DNA of 64,000 nt, taken from contig WPHV01000003.1 in NCBI GenBank assembly GCA_009744235.1, positions 398,425 through 462,424 on the forward strand, given 5' to 3'. The notes beneath the pieces were generated by a model. The model had not been told where the DNA came from. It searched no databases and saw only the letters and a program-made list of their open reading frames with translations. This document shows positions 54,524-63,140 of this stretch, piece by piece. Origin of the DNA: Gillisella vitis (GTDB lineage Bacteria > Pseudomonadota > Alphaproteobacteria > Rhizobiales > Rhizobiaceae). Within the stretch, counting starts at the first letter, position 1. Each line of letters begins with the position of its first letter. The position numbers were made by a program, and so were the translations under genes.

Positions 54524-55231
54524 ATGAAGCTCGGTGGGTTTGGCATTGTCATCGGCATCCTGCTCGCAGGGACTGCGGTTTTGATCATCAACCGCGATAG
54601 CGGCCAGAGCTTTGGCATGGATAATGACGACTTCGCCCGTGTCGTTACCCTCTTGCCCTTTGCGCTCATGCTTTCGGCAGGCATTGTTGCCAGCCGCCAG
54701 AACCTGGGCCAGAACCTGCGATTTGCCGCCGCCTGGGTGCTCATCGCCCTCATCCTCGTCACCGGCTATATCTACCGTAACGATGCGGCTTCCGTCGCAG
54801 ACCGGGTGCTGGCCGGGCTGGTGCCGGGGCGTGCCGTCGTCACCACGACCGGCGATGGCCAGAGCCAACTCGTCCTGCAAAGAGGCTCCTCCGGACATTT
54901 TTCGGCAAATGTCAGTATTAACGGCGTCGATATCCCGATGATGATCGATACCGGTGCCAGCGCCGTGGTGCTGCGGGCCGAGGATGCCACCAGGATCGGC
55001 ATCAATGTTGAGGACTTGTCCTATAGCGTCACCGTCAGCACCGCCAATGGCGAAGCGCTAGCCTCGCCCTTGCGCCTGCGGCAGGTGGCCATCGGCCCCG
55101 TGATCCGGGAAAATGTCCGCGCCCTGATCACCCAGCCGGGCCGAATGGACGGCAGCCTGCTTGGTATGAGTTTTCTCTCGACGCTAGACAGCATCCAGAT
55201 CCGCGGCGACGAACTGCGCCTAACGGACTAA
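54524..55231 (+). CDS. Membrane-anchored retropepsin-like aspartic protease
   Basis: A 235-residue protein with three hydrophobic segments in the first 80 residues (GGFGIVIGILLAGTAVLII, VVTLLPFALMLSAGIVAS and FAAAWVLIALILVTGYIY) and a C-terminal clan AA domain. The active-site motif is MMIDTGASAVVLR near residue 142 and a flap-like region ITQPGRMDGSLLGMSFLST follows. It matches the bacterial retropepsin-like (TIGR02281) family, whose role is poorly known. It lies three bases after the DUF1289 gene. The last well-behaved high-GC gene before the island. Confidence 0.85.
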   Translation: MKLGGFGIVIGILLAGTAVLIINRDSGQSFGMDNDDFARVVTLLPFALMLSAGIVASRQNLGQNLRFAAAWVLIALILVTGYIYRNDAASVADRVLAGLVPGRAVVTTTGDGQSQLVLQRGSSGHFSANVSINGVDIPMMIDTGASAVVLRAEDATRIGINVEDLSYSVTVSTANGEALASPLRLRQVAIGPVIRENVRALITQPGRMDGSLLGMSFLSTLDSIQIRGDELRLTD

Positions 55232-56088
55232 TACGAAGAGCCATTGAAGCTGACAGCTCGCCTTCCGTTTTCGAATACCTCATGCCTTTGATGAGGAGAG
55301 CTTGTCCGAGGAAAGTGGAAAACGGTTTTCCCCGAAGGACGAACGAAACACGAGAAACGAGTGCCTGCTTGGCTCAATCTGAACTTGGATAATTCTCGCA
55401 TGAAGTAGGATGCCCCCGCTGCGAAATCACGGCCATTAAGGCAATTCATAAGCCAAAAACAGCACAGTCTAAAACCGTCCATCGAATGCCGAAAGCTGGC
55501 CCTCTGCCACGAGGCACGATTTAAAAAGCAAACTATTGACGTAAAAAAGAAAAACCCGGCCTAAAGCCGGGTTCTTGGTGCGGTCGAGACGAATGCAAAC
55601 TGCTGCGACATCGCGCCGCTGTAGGAATGAAGTGTCCCAAGACCTGCGCATCTATATATTGAAAAAACAATAACTTCCAAAGCCTATGTCCCACGTTTCT
55701 CACGACAAATGGCGAGCGATTATCATCCTCCATCACAAATCACTTACTTTTCGTCGCTCAGAGTGATCGCTCAAAGCAGACTACATCGACGATCCGTTTT
55801 CAATCGAACTTGTTCGCTTAGGGGAGAAATCGAATTGTTGTTCAAAAACTGCCCAGATAGTCACGACTTCGCCAAAAAAAAATTTACTCATACTCTCAAC
55901 ACGATTAGATGCTAAAAGAGCAATATGTCCTTACATTAGACATACCTAACATTTCTATTCGGCTAAAAGGATCACTCCCAATTGACGTTTGAAAACGTTT
56001 CGATGTGATACAACATTCCATCTACGATGGTTTAATCTAGATCTCTCATTTGCACTCACTGCAAGACAAAAAGAAAACCGGACTCGAC
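55232..56088. other. 857-bp AT-rich intergenic region at the island edge
   Basis: No credible protein gene; short open frames at 55228-55482 and 55533-55736 lack ribosome sites and sensible composition. A candidate small RNA with its own terminator lies at 55543-55645. The right half (55780-56050) is strongly AT-rich and likely holds the promoter of the glycosyltransferase gene. Confidence 0.45.
55543..55645 (-). ncRNA. Candidate small RNA with intrinsic terminator
   Basis: On the minus strand a promoter-like pair TTGGAA (55675-55680) and TATAGA (55651-55656) is spaced 18 bases apart. About 100 bases downstream, AACCCGGC-TTTAG-GCCGGGTT (55553-55573) is followed by a mixed T run. No open frame is convincing. 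The pair of signals suggests a small RNA of about 103 bases, without a family assignment. Confidence 0.35.
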
Positions 56089-58503
56089 ATGAAAAAAGAA
56101 GACAAAATAGAAACGATTCTTGCGGAGCTTGAGAAAAATAGAAATGAATTAGACAATCTCAATTCAAACATTCGAGAACTCGACAATCAGTTACGCATCT
56201 TAAATTCTCGACTAAATAGAAATATATTCAGCCACATAATCAAAAAAATTTCATTTCGTATCGACGCAATGAGGTTTGGTCGATCGCCAGAGCTTTTTGA
56301 CGAAAAATGGTATAATATTACTTATCCAGATGCAGCTAACGCAGGTTTCGATCCTTGGGTCCACTTTAAAAAATATGGTGAAAAAGAGGGACGCGATCCA
56401 AACCCACTTTTTTCAACGAAATATTATCTTGATGCCTATGAGGACGTCAGAAAAAAAGGCACGTCTCCCCTTACTCATTATATTATGTATGGAGCAAAGG
56501 AGAACCGTAACCCTCATTCATTTTTTGATGCGAGCTGGTATCTCGACACTTATACTGACGTCAAAAAGACAGGAATGAACCCTCTTCTCCACTTCTTACG
56601 GTATGGAATTGAAGAAGGTCGAATGCCGAACAGCGTGTTCGACTCGGAATGGTATCTCAAGCTTCGGCCAGACATTAAAGCGGCGAACATCAGCCCTATA
56701 CAGCATTATGTATATTACGGCATGAAAGAAGGCCAAGCCTGGCGACCGACTGCAAGTGAACGGGCTGATACGTATATAAGCTTTAATGCAGACAAAAATA
56801 CTTTCTCGATTTCACTTAATCGAACACCCTATACTTATATTCCATTAAGACCAGCGAAATCGACTCAAGAGTTCATCCGAACAAATTCCAGACATATCAA
56901 GTTCAGCGTGATCGTGCCTGTTTATAACACGCCGGAGGGACTTTTAGACAAGGCTTACGAAAGCGTTAGGCGTCAGTGGTACGGCAACTGGGAATTGCTG
57001 TTTATAGATGATTACAGCACTGACGACCGTGTATCATCGGACCTTACACGGATTAGCGGTACCGACTCGCGCGTGAGCGTAATCAAGACTACGTCAAACC
57101 AGGGCATCGCCGGAGCCACCAACGTTGGGATATCAGCGTCCAGCGGAGATTACATTGTCTTCCTAGATCACGACGATGAGTTGACCAGCGACTGCTTATA
57201 TGAATTAGCCAAGCGAATTCACGAAACAAAGGCAGAGTTTCTTTACTCGGATGAGGACAAAATTGACGAGCGTGGAAATTTCGTCCAGCCATTTTTTAAA
57301 CCAGACTGGTCACCCGACACATTGATGGCAACGATGTATACCTGTCACGTCTCCTGCGTGAAACGTTCTCTTGCAATTAGTGCAGGCCCACTGGATCGTA
57401 ATTTGGATGGAGCCCAAGATTGGGATTTCATCCTAAAAGTAAGCGAGAAAGCATCAAAAATTGAGCATATCGCGAAAGTTCTCTACCATTGGAGGATAAT
57501 CCCGAATTCAATAGCAGCAGATCTCAATGCGAAGCCCAAGGCCGTTGAGCACGGAAAAATAGCACGGACTAACGCACTTAGCCGCAGGCATCAACGTGGC
57601 TCAATGCAGCATGTGGATGAGTTACCAAATCACTACACCCCGGTTTATATCCCTATGCCGGGCACCCTTGTCTCTATCATCATCCCGACTAAAAATAATT
57701 TTGTTTATCTCTCGAAATGTATATCGAGCATACTCGATGTTACAAACTATAAAAGTTTTGAGATAATTGTAGTAAACAACGGATCTTCAGATGAAAAAAC
57801 ACTGAAATACCTCGAAGAGATCAATCAAAATTCGTCGATAACCGTTCTGACGCATGACATTCCGTTTAATTTCTCAGAACTCTGCAATTTCGGGGCATCT
57901 AAGTCCTCTGGTGAAGTCTATGTCTTCTTGAACGATGATACAGAGATTTTGAAGAGCAACTGGCTAGATCAGATAACAGGTCAAGCACAGCTCAAACATA
58001 CCGGAGCGGTAGGGGCAAAACTTATATATGGTGAAGAAAGCTCCATACAGCATAATGGTATATTGAATCTCCAGCCAGGTCCTTGTCACGCGTTTTCAAG
58101 GCAGGCCCCTGATTTTCCAGGCTACTTCGGCCGGTCAGTACTGCCCTACAACTGGATTGCCGTTACCGGCGCCTTGATGGCAATTGAAAAGTCTAAATTT
58201 TGGAAGGTGGACGGCTTCGATGAGGGGTTCCCAGTCGCATATAATGATATTGACCTTTGCTTTAGGCTGAAAAAGGCCGGATTTTACAATGTCAATCTGC
58301 CCTTTATCCAACTCATCCATCATGAATCCGTATCCCGTGGAATAGATCACCAAAATCTGGAGAAATTCGAAAGGTTAAAGCGAGAAAAACACAAACTCTA
58401 CAACAAACATCCTGATTTATTTCAGCATGATCCTTACTATAATGTGAACATGCACCCATTCGATGTGCAATTTGACTTAACGACGAAATGGAGACAATTT
58501 TAA
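56089..58503 (+). CDS. Bifunctional two-domain glycosyltransferase (GT2) with N-terminal repeats
   Basis: Predicted to add two sugars to a surface glycan. The 804-residue protein starts with a coiled coil (residues 1-60), then four tandem repeats of about 37 residues (70-220) of the type YxDV...G.(D/N/S)PL.HY..YG..EGR.PN..FD. Two GT-A domains follow: FSVIVPVYNTPEG at 271 with DHDDE, and VSIIIPTKNNFVYL at 527 with the DXD-like FLNDDTE. No membrane segment is seen. Codon use is far more AT-rich than left of 55 kb. The ATG at 56089 is preferred over a TTG at 56050. The same repeat recurs in the protein at the right edge. Confidence 0.85.
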   Translation: MKKEDKIETILAELEKNRNELDNLNSNIRELDNQLRILNSRLNRNIFSHIIKKISFRIDAMRFGRSPELFDEKWYNITYPDAANAGFDPWVHFKKYGEKEGRDPNPLFSTKYYLDAYEDVRKKGTSPLTHYIMYGAKENRNPHSFFDASWYLDTYTDVKKTGMNPLLHFLRYGIEEGRMPNSVFDSEWYLKLRPDIKAANISPIQHYVYYGMKEGQAWRPTASERADTYISFNADKNTFSISLNRTPYTYIPLRPAKSTQEFIRTNSRHIKFSVIVPVYNTPEGLLDKAYESVRRQWYGNWELLFIDDYSTDDRVSSDLTRISGTDSRVSVIKTTSNQGIAGATNVGISASSGDYIVFLDHDDELTSDCLYELAKRIHETKAEFLYSDEDKIDERGNFVQPFFKPDWSPDTLMATMYTCHVSCVKRSLAISAGPLDRNLDGAQDWDFILKVSEKASKIEHIAKVLYHWRIIPNSIAADLNAKPKAVEHGKIARTNALSRRHQRGSMQHVDELPNHYTPVYIPMPGTLVSIIIPTKNNFVYLSKCISSILDVTNYKSFEIIVVNNGSSDEKTLKYLEEINQNSSITVLTHDIPFNFSELCNFGASKSSGEVYVFLNDDTEILKSNWLDQITGQAQLKHTGAVGAKLIYGEESSIQHNGILNLQPGPCHAFSRQAPDFPGYFGRSVLPYNWIAVTGALMAIEKSKFWKVDGFDEGFPVAYNDIDLCFRLKKAGFYNVNLPFIQLIHHESVSRGIDHQNLEKFERLKREKHKLYNKHPDLFQHDPYYNVNMHPFDVQFDLTTKWRQF

Positions 58504-58562
58504 AACATCCAACAAGGCTTCACTGACAATCCGAGAATCGCTAAAAGTAGGAGAACATAATT

Positions 58563-60341
58563 TTGGACGAGCAGCTCGACATTTTCTCACAATATAAAAA
58601 AATACAACATACCATCGACGCTGTCACGTTCGACTTCTTTGATACTTTATTTGTGCGGCCTCTTCGGGATCCAGAGGACCTATTTGACGGAATCGGGCAG
58701 AAGTTTAAAATTGCAAACTTCCGGACGCTACGTCAGGAGGCCCAGCGCTTGGGTTTCGAAAAAATGCACTCTGAAAACAGAAAAGAAATTCTGTTTGATG
58801 ACATATATGCGTGTTTCGACTTACCTGCTTTCACTAAGCAGAAAGTGAGAGCATTTGAAGTCGAGATGGAGGAAATGCTTTTATACCCAAACAAAGAAAT
58901 GATAGAATTTTATAATTTTTGTCGAAAAACAAAAAAAATTGCGATAATTTCGGATATGTACCTTCCAAGGGCGTTTTTTGAAAAACTTCTAACCCGCCAC
59001 AACTTGGAATTCGATAAAATATTTGTTTCTGCTGAACTAAATGCAACCAAACGCGATCATGGAGAAATTTTCTCTTTGGCAGCCCGCGCTCTCGAAATTG
59101 AGCCTACTCGTATCCTGCACGTAGGCGACAGCTTGAGATCCGACGTTGAACGGGCAAAAGAGAAATCGTTAAAGACGTATCATTATGTCGAGTTGCGGGA
59201 CGAGCCCAAATCACCTGCGAAATTTTCTGAATCGCTTGCTTTTTCCCTTTATAGAACGGAAAGATCCGAATTTTCGAACAAGTTTGAGGAGATCGGCTTC
59301 AGGTATGGCGGCCCAGCCTTATCGGCTTTCATTGAATTTTTAGTGGAAGAAACAAAACGAGATAAAATTGAACACCTTCTGTTTATATCTCGTGACGGTT
59401 ATATTTTGGAGGAAGTTGCTGGTGATTTATTTGAAAGCAATTCAATAAGGACGAACTACTTCAGAGGATCCCGAACTTCGTTCAACATGAGCGCTATAAC
59501 TGCCGATAATTTTTTTAAATTTTTGCCTTTCCTCGTCTCCGGATGCTTCGGACTAAGCACGCATGAGGTATTAGAACGTATAGATGTTGAATGCCCGTCT
59601 CCAGAATTTCTTAATGATATAGGTCTCGGTGATGATGTAGTGATAACCGAAGAAAATATAGATAGGATTTTGGATTTTTTGGTTTCCTATAAGTGGGCTA
59701 TAATAAACCGCGCGGCTGAAAATAGAAAAGCTTTATTCATTTACCTTATGAGTTTGGGCATTAAGCCGGGTACGAAGCTTGGCCTAGTGGACGTTGGTTG
59801 GTCTGGAACAACGGTTGAAGCGTTTTCGCGGGCCCTTTCCGAGATGCTCGATGTTGAGTTGTCTGGATACTTTCTGTGCCTTGTGGATACGCCTGAACGG
59901 ATAGAACGCAGTAAGACGTTGCGTATGAGAAGCTTGCTTAACAGCGATACAATTACACAAGGTGAAATACAATCGATCTACGAGAACCGTGTGATTGCAG
60001 AATTAATGTTTACGGCGCCCCATGCGTCTGTAATAGGCTATTCTTATAATCGTTCAGAGCAGGAAATTGGTTTTGTATTAGATAAGGGAAGATCGTTAAC
60101 TGAGGTCGAAAACACCGCGAGCCCTTCCTTGATGCAAGGAATGGCGAGGTTTGATAAGAAATATCGGGATTTGCATCTCAAACTAGAGCTGGAGATTGCA
60201 CCTATGGAAGCTGTTCAGCCTTTTATTGCCTATTTGTCGAGCGCGTCGAGAGAAGAATTATCTCGATTCCGGAGTGTAAAGAATTTTGACGCGTGGGGAA
60301 GCTCTAAGAACTTTGACTTACTTGCAACAAACGATGGTTAA
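58563..60341 (+). CDS. HAD-type hydrolase of the COG5610 kind, glycan-associated
   Basis: A 592-residue protein with an N-terminal HAD domain: motif I VTFDFFDTLFVRP near 22, motif II AIISDMYLPR near 126 and motif IV LHVGDSLRSDVERAK near 184. The C-terminal half (from about 250) has the blocks LLFISRDGYILEEVAGDLF and LGLVDVGWSGTTVEAF, seen in HAD-linked proteins of polysaccharide clusters. The start is TTG 58563 with AGGAG ten bases upstream. Enzymatic substrate unknown; a phosphatase in sugar nucleotide or glycan processing is plausible. Confidence 0.75.
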   Translation: MDEQLDIFSQYKKIQHTIDAVTFDFFDTLFVRPLRDPEDLFDGIGQKFKIANFRTLRQEAQRLGFEKMHSENRKEILFDDIYACFDLPAFTKQKVRAFEVEMEEMLLYPNKEMIEFYNFCRKTKKIAIISDMYLPRAFFEKLLTRHNLEFDKIFVSAELNATKRDHGEIFSLAARALEIEPTRILHVGDSLRSDVERAKEKSLKTYHYVELRDEPKSPAKFSESLAFSLYRTERSEFSNKFEEIGFRYGGPALSAFIEFLVEETKRDKIEHLLFISRDGYILEEVAGDLFESNSIRTNYFRGSRTSFNMSAITADNFFKFLPFLVSGCFGLSTHEVLERIDVECPSPEFLNDIGLGDDVVITEENIDRILDFLVSYKWAIINRAAENRKALFIYLMSLGIKPGTKLGLVDVGWSGTTVEAFSRALSEMLDVELSGYFLCLVDTPERIERSKTLRMRSLLNSDTITQGEIQSIYENRVIAELMFTAPHASVIGYSYNRSEQEIGFVLDKGRSLTEVENTASPSLMQGMARFDKKYRDLHLKLELEIAPMEAVQPFIAYLSSASREELSRFRSVKNFDAWGSSKNFDLLATNDG

Positions 60342-60570
60342 CTGGTGGGCTTGTTTCCTGTTCACGACGGCGCCCATGATGTCATGAGAAGTCTCGCTAT
60401 TCTGCCTCGATCAGCACTTTCTGAGCGAAAATCAGCGTCGTTTCCATGATGTCAAGCCGAGTTTGGTCGGCGGCGTTAACATCAAAAGTGTTCGATGAAG
60501 ACATCTCCAGCCGAAGCATAAGTCACTTCGGTTGGAATTCTTAGACGCGCTATTCGTCTTGATCGATACA
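60342..60570. other. Intergenic region with a small possible open frame
   Basis: A 35-codon minus-strand frame (60397-60504, MSSSNTFDVNAADQTRLDIM...) begins at an ATG that overlaps a GGAG and ends before the glycan genes. It may be a gene remnant or a real small protein. Otherwise nothing is recognised. Confidence 0.25.
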
Positions 60571-61611
60571 CTAGGCGATTTCCATGTTCCAAAACTTCCG
60601 CAATACATATTGATAGAGCTTAAGATCCAGACCGACATGTTTGCGGATAGCATCATTGACCTCGATAGGGTCAATATATTCTCGCTCTACAAGAAGCGGG
60701 GTTATATTTTCACTCATGTATGAAAGTGGTAATCCGAAAATTCGGCTGAACGTCTTTAAGCTTTCCCGAGGACGCTCCGCCAGTCCAATGAAAGAAAAAT
60801 GAGAATCAATGTGGTAAATAGCTTCTTCGAGGTGTTCTTCTGTAACAGGAAGAGCAGCATCCAATCCTGAAATAGATCTTGTATAATAATTGTCAAATTC
60901 TGGACGCTTTAGACTCTTCAAAGCCTCAATTATATTAGACTTTTCTATCATATCTGCATCCTGCTGAACGTATTTCGAATAGAAATATAGGGACGACACA
61001 AAATCATACGGGTTACGAAGAACAGTCATGTACGTAGCCGGGCGCGCAATATGATGATGAACACCATAACTTGTATGGCCATAGGCCACATCGACCTTAT
61101 CAACAGAGGATGTCGATAGACCATTTATCCTGGTAAAATCACCATTATAAATGGGCAAAATGAAGAGATCATGCCGGTACTCTTCAAGTGCCATACGAAG
61201 ACTTGTACCGCCTGTTTTTGGCATATGGAGAACGATCTTAAGTGGCGAAGTTCCAGCTTCAAAACGGTCTCTGTAGCGAAAATATTTACGTGCAATCGTC
61301 TGCCTTATAACACGTATCTCAAGCTCCAGGGCATGCCCGTTATCACGTGCGGTCGGACCTACATCACAGACAGCGCTCCAACCAATCGCATCCCATCCGG
61401 CTCCCATCGCCTCTTCGACATCCTGCCTACTGCCAAAACTCTGAATTTCGAGTTTCACACCATTCAGGTAGATGTCAAATTCCTTTCTTGACCCACGAAA
61501 TGCAACCCATCCATGAAATTCGACGATCGGCCATACCAAAGATTCTTGCGTTGTATCGACGCAGCCTTGAACAGCCCAACTCCCAACTCTGTAGCCCTCG
61601 GCATTGCTCAC
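60571..61611 (-). CDS. Sulfotransferase with uncharacterised N-terminal domain
   Basis: Predicted to transfer sulfate from PAPS to a carbohydrate. In the 346-residue protein the 5'-phosphosulfate loop is LHMPKTGGTSLRM near 128-140 and the 3'-phosphate site is VLRNPYDFVSSLYFYS near 197-211, with arginine and serine in the expected places. The first 120 residues (SWAVQGCVDTTQESL...) are unlike the catalytic fold and could bind the acceptor. In the glycan island it likely sulfates a surface polysaccharide or a Nod-like molecule. Confidence 0.8.
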   Translation of the reverse strand: MSNAEGYRVGSWAVQGCVDTTQESLVWPIVEFHGWVAFRGSRKEFDIYLNGVKLEIQSFGSRQDVEEAMGAGWDAIGWSAVCDVGPTARDNGHALELEIRVIRQTIARKYFRYRDRFEAGTSPLKIVLHMPKTGGTSLRMALEEYRHDLFILPIYNGDFTRINGLSTSSVDKVDVAYGHTSYGVHHHIARPATYMTVLRNPYDFVSSLYFYSKYVQQDADMIEKSNIIEALKSLKRPEFDNYYTRSISGLDAALPVTEEHLEEAIYHIDSHFSFIGLAERPRESLKTFSRIFGLPLSYMSENITPLLVEREYIDPIEVNDAIRKHVGLDLKLYQYVLRKFWNMEIA

Positions 61612-61731
61612 TCAGAACGTCCCCTTCTTACAAAAATATAGTCCGAATGCTTTGTAAAGCAGCGAGCACTACCCAGCCGATTAGTGTTATAATGCAAGCG
61701 CCCCGTTCCCCCGAAGTTAATCCATGATCGC

Positions 61732-63072
61732 TTAGAAAAATCCATGCTCATTGATGATTTCCGCAACAGCGGCACCATTAATAAGCTTGGTCCGGATACC
61801 AGACTCGTTAGAAACAGCTTGTAATGAACGTTCCAACACGTCGGGCCAAATGTGCTGCGGAATAATCAAAACTCCTTCAGAATCTGCAAAAATCACATCA
61901 TCATTTGAAGCTGAAACTCCTCCGACAGTGATTGGGAGATTGTATGAAAGAGTGGTGCCCTCGTACTTGATGTCATTACTCCATGCGCCACGGGCGTAAA
62001 CTGGCATTCCCATAGCTTTCACGTGGCTTACGTCCCTGGTAAAACCATCTACCAAAACGCCGACAGCGCCAGCACGTATGGCTAAATGGCAATTTAAGTC
62101 ACCGAAATAAGCTCGGCTTGGAACTTCATTTTCAACTACGATTACATCCCCTGTTCGTACAAAACTATAAGACTGAAGTGCCTTGTAGATTCCCTTCCAC
62201 GCATCACTTTCGTTGATATTCCGTTCATTTTCGTGCAAACCACCTAAGCGTAATGTTTTAACACGGCCGAGAATTTTGCCTGCAGATATCTCCCGCAACG
62301 CGGAGTCAAGCATGAACGAATATCCCATCTCTTTCGAGACATCTGAAATAATCGACGAAGAAAGGTGATGTTTAATCAAGCGAAAATAGTTAAATTCTTT
62401 CATACGTCGTCCCAGACAAATCGTCTCGGCCAGCTCCAAATCTGCCTCATAGTTTATATCGAGATCTTCAATTTCAGCGAGTTCAAAAAGGAGCGGCGAT
62501 GTCCCGAAACGACGCTTTTCGAAGGACTCACTCGTCCTTTTCACCATGTAGAGACTCATGCATTCCAAAGTAGTTTGTTTCAAATCACTGCTGTTTGGTA
62601 TGCGTCCAGTTCCATAATTGGGTTTTCCATCTTCCCAAGCATATTGGCGAACCTTACGCGTCGCCACCAAGCTGTCGCATTCCGAGTGAGCCAACAGCTC
62701 ATCGATGGCCCGGGATATACCGACTTCATCAAGGAAAGGTGCGGTGCAAAGCGCTTGTATCACGATATCTGCATCCGGCGACGCGGAGCATTCGTTAGCA
62801 AACATCTCGTGTCCATCCGTCGCATTGGTCGCTAAATTAGGATCCCTCTTTAGTATTTTGACCGGGAGGCCTTCCGCAAGAGAAATTATCTCTTCGGACT
62901 CAGTATCGAGCCACACCTCGTCAATCATTGAGCATCGCAGGAGTTGCCTTAATTTACGCCGGAACAATAAATCGCCGTCCAAAATCCTAGTGTTCTTTGA
63001 CGGTACGCGGGAGCTCTCACCTTTTGCAGGTACAAAGGCAACAATTTTCAGCTTCTTGTCCGTTAGTGTCAT
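61732..63072 (-). CDS. Fusion of a CMP-sugar (acylneuraminate-type) cytidylyltransferase with an RraA-type aldolase domain
   Basis: A 446-residue protein with two domains. Residues 1-220 match acylneuraminate cytidylyltransferases: VAFVPAKGESSRVPSKNTR near 11-29, VIQALCTAPFLDEVGISRAI near 104-123, SLVATRKVRQYAWEDGKPN near 134-152 and DINYEADLELAETI near 205. Residues 235-446 match RraA-like class II pyruvate aldolases, with Asp325 followed by 20 residues and Arg346-Asp347 (DGFTRD), the metal and pyruvate site, and SYNLPITVGGVSASNDDVIFADSEGVLIIP near 376-405. The pair suggests synthesis of a keto-deoxy sugar and its activation, or the reverse, in one chain. In the island, on the opposite strand to the glycosyltransferase. 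Confidence 0.82.
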   Translation of the reverse strand: MTLTDKKLKIVAFVPAKGESSRVPSKNTRILDGDLLFRRKLRQLLRCSMIDEVWLDTESEEIISLAEGLPVKILKRDPNLATNATDGHEMFANECSASPDADIVIQALCTAPFLDEVGISRAIDELLAHSECDSLVATRKVRQYAWEDGKPNYGTGRIPNSSDLKQTTLECMSLYMVKRTSESFEKRRFGTSPLLFELAEIEDLDINYEADLELAETICLGRRMKEFNYFRLIKHHLSSSIISDVSKEMGYSFMLDSALREISAGKILGRVKTLRLGGLHENERNINESDAWKGIYKALQSYSFVRTGDVIVVENEVPSRAYFGDLNCHLAIRAGAVGVLVDGFTRDVSHVKAMGMPVYARGAWSNDIKYEGTTLSYNLPITVGGVSASNDDVIFADSEGVLIIPQHIWPDVLERSLQAVSNESGIRTKLINGAAVAEIINEHGFF

Positions 63073-63140
63073 TTTGGTATTCTACCTTTTATATATATGT
63101 GGAGGCAAACTAAGTCGCCTGGGGATGATAGCTGAATGGG

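Noticed and set aside
55228-55482. An 84-codon minus-strand frame after the protease gene
   Set aside because: No ribosome site, odd composition, and it overlaps the end of a well-supported gene.
55533-55736. A 67-codon minus-strand frame overlapping the candidate small RNA
   Set aside because: The frame runs through the terminator hairpin, which argues for an untranslated RNA.
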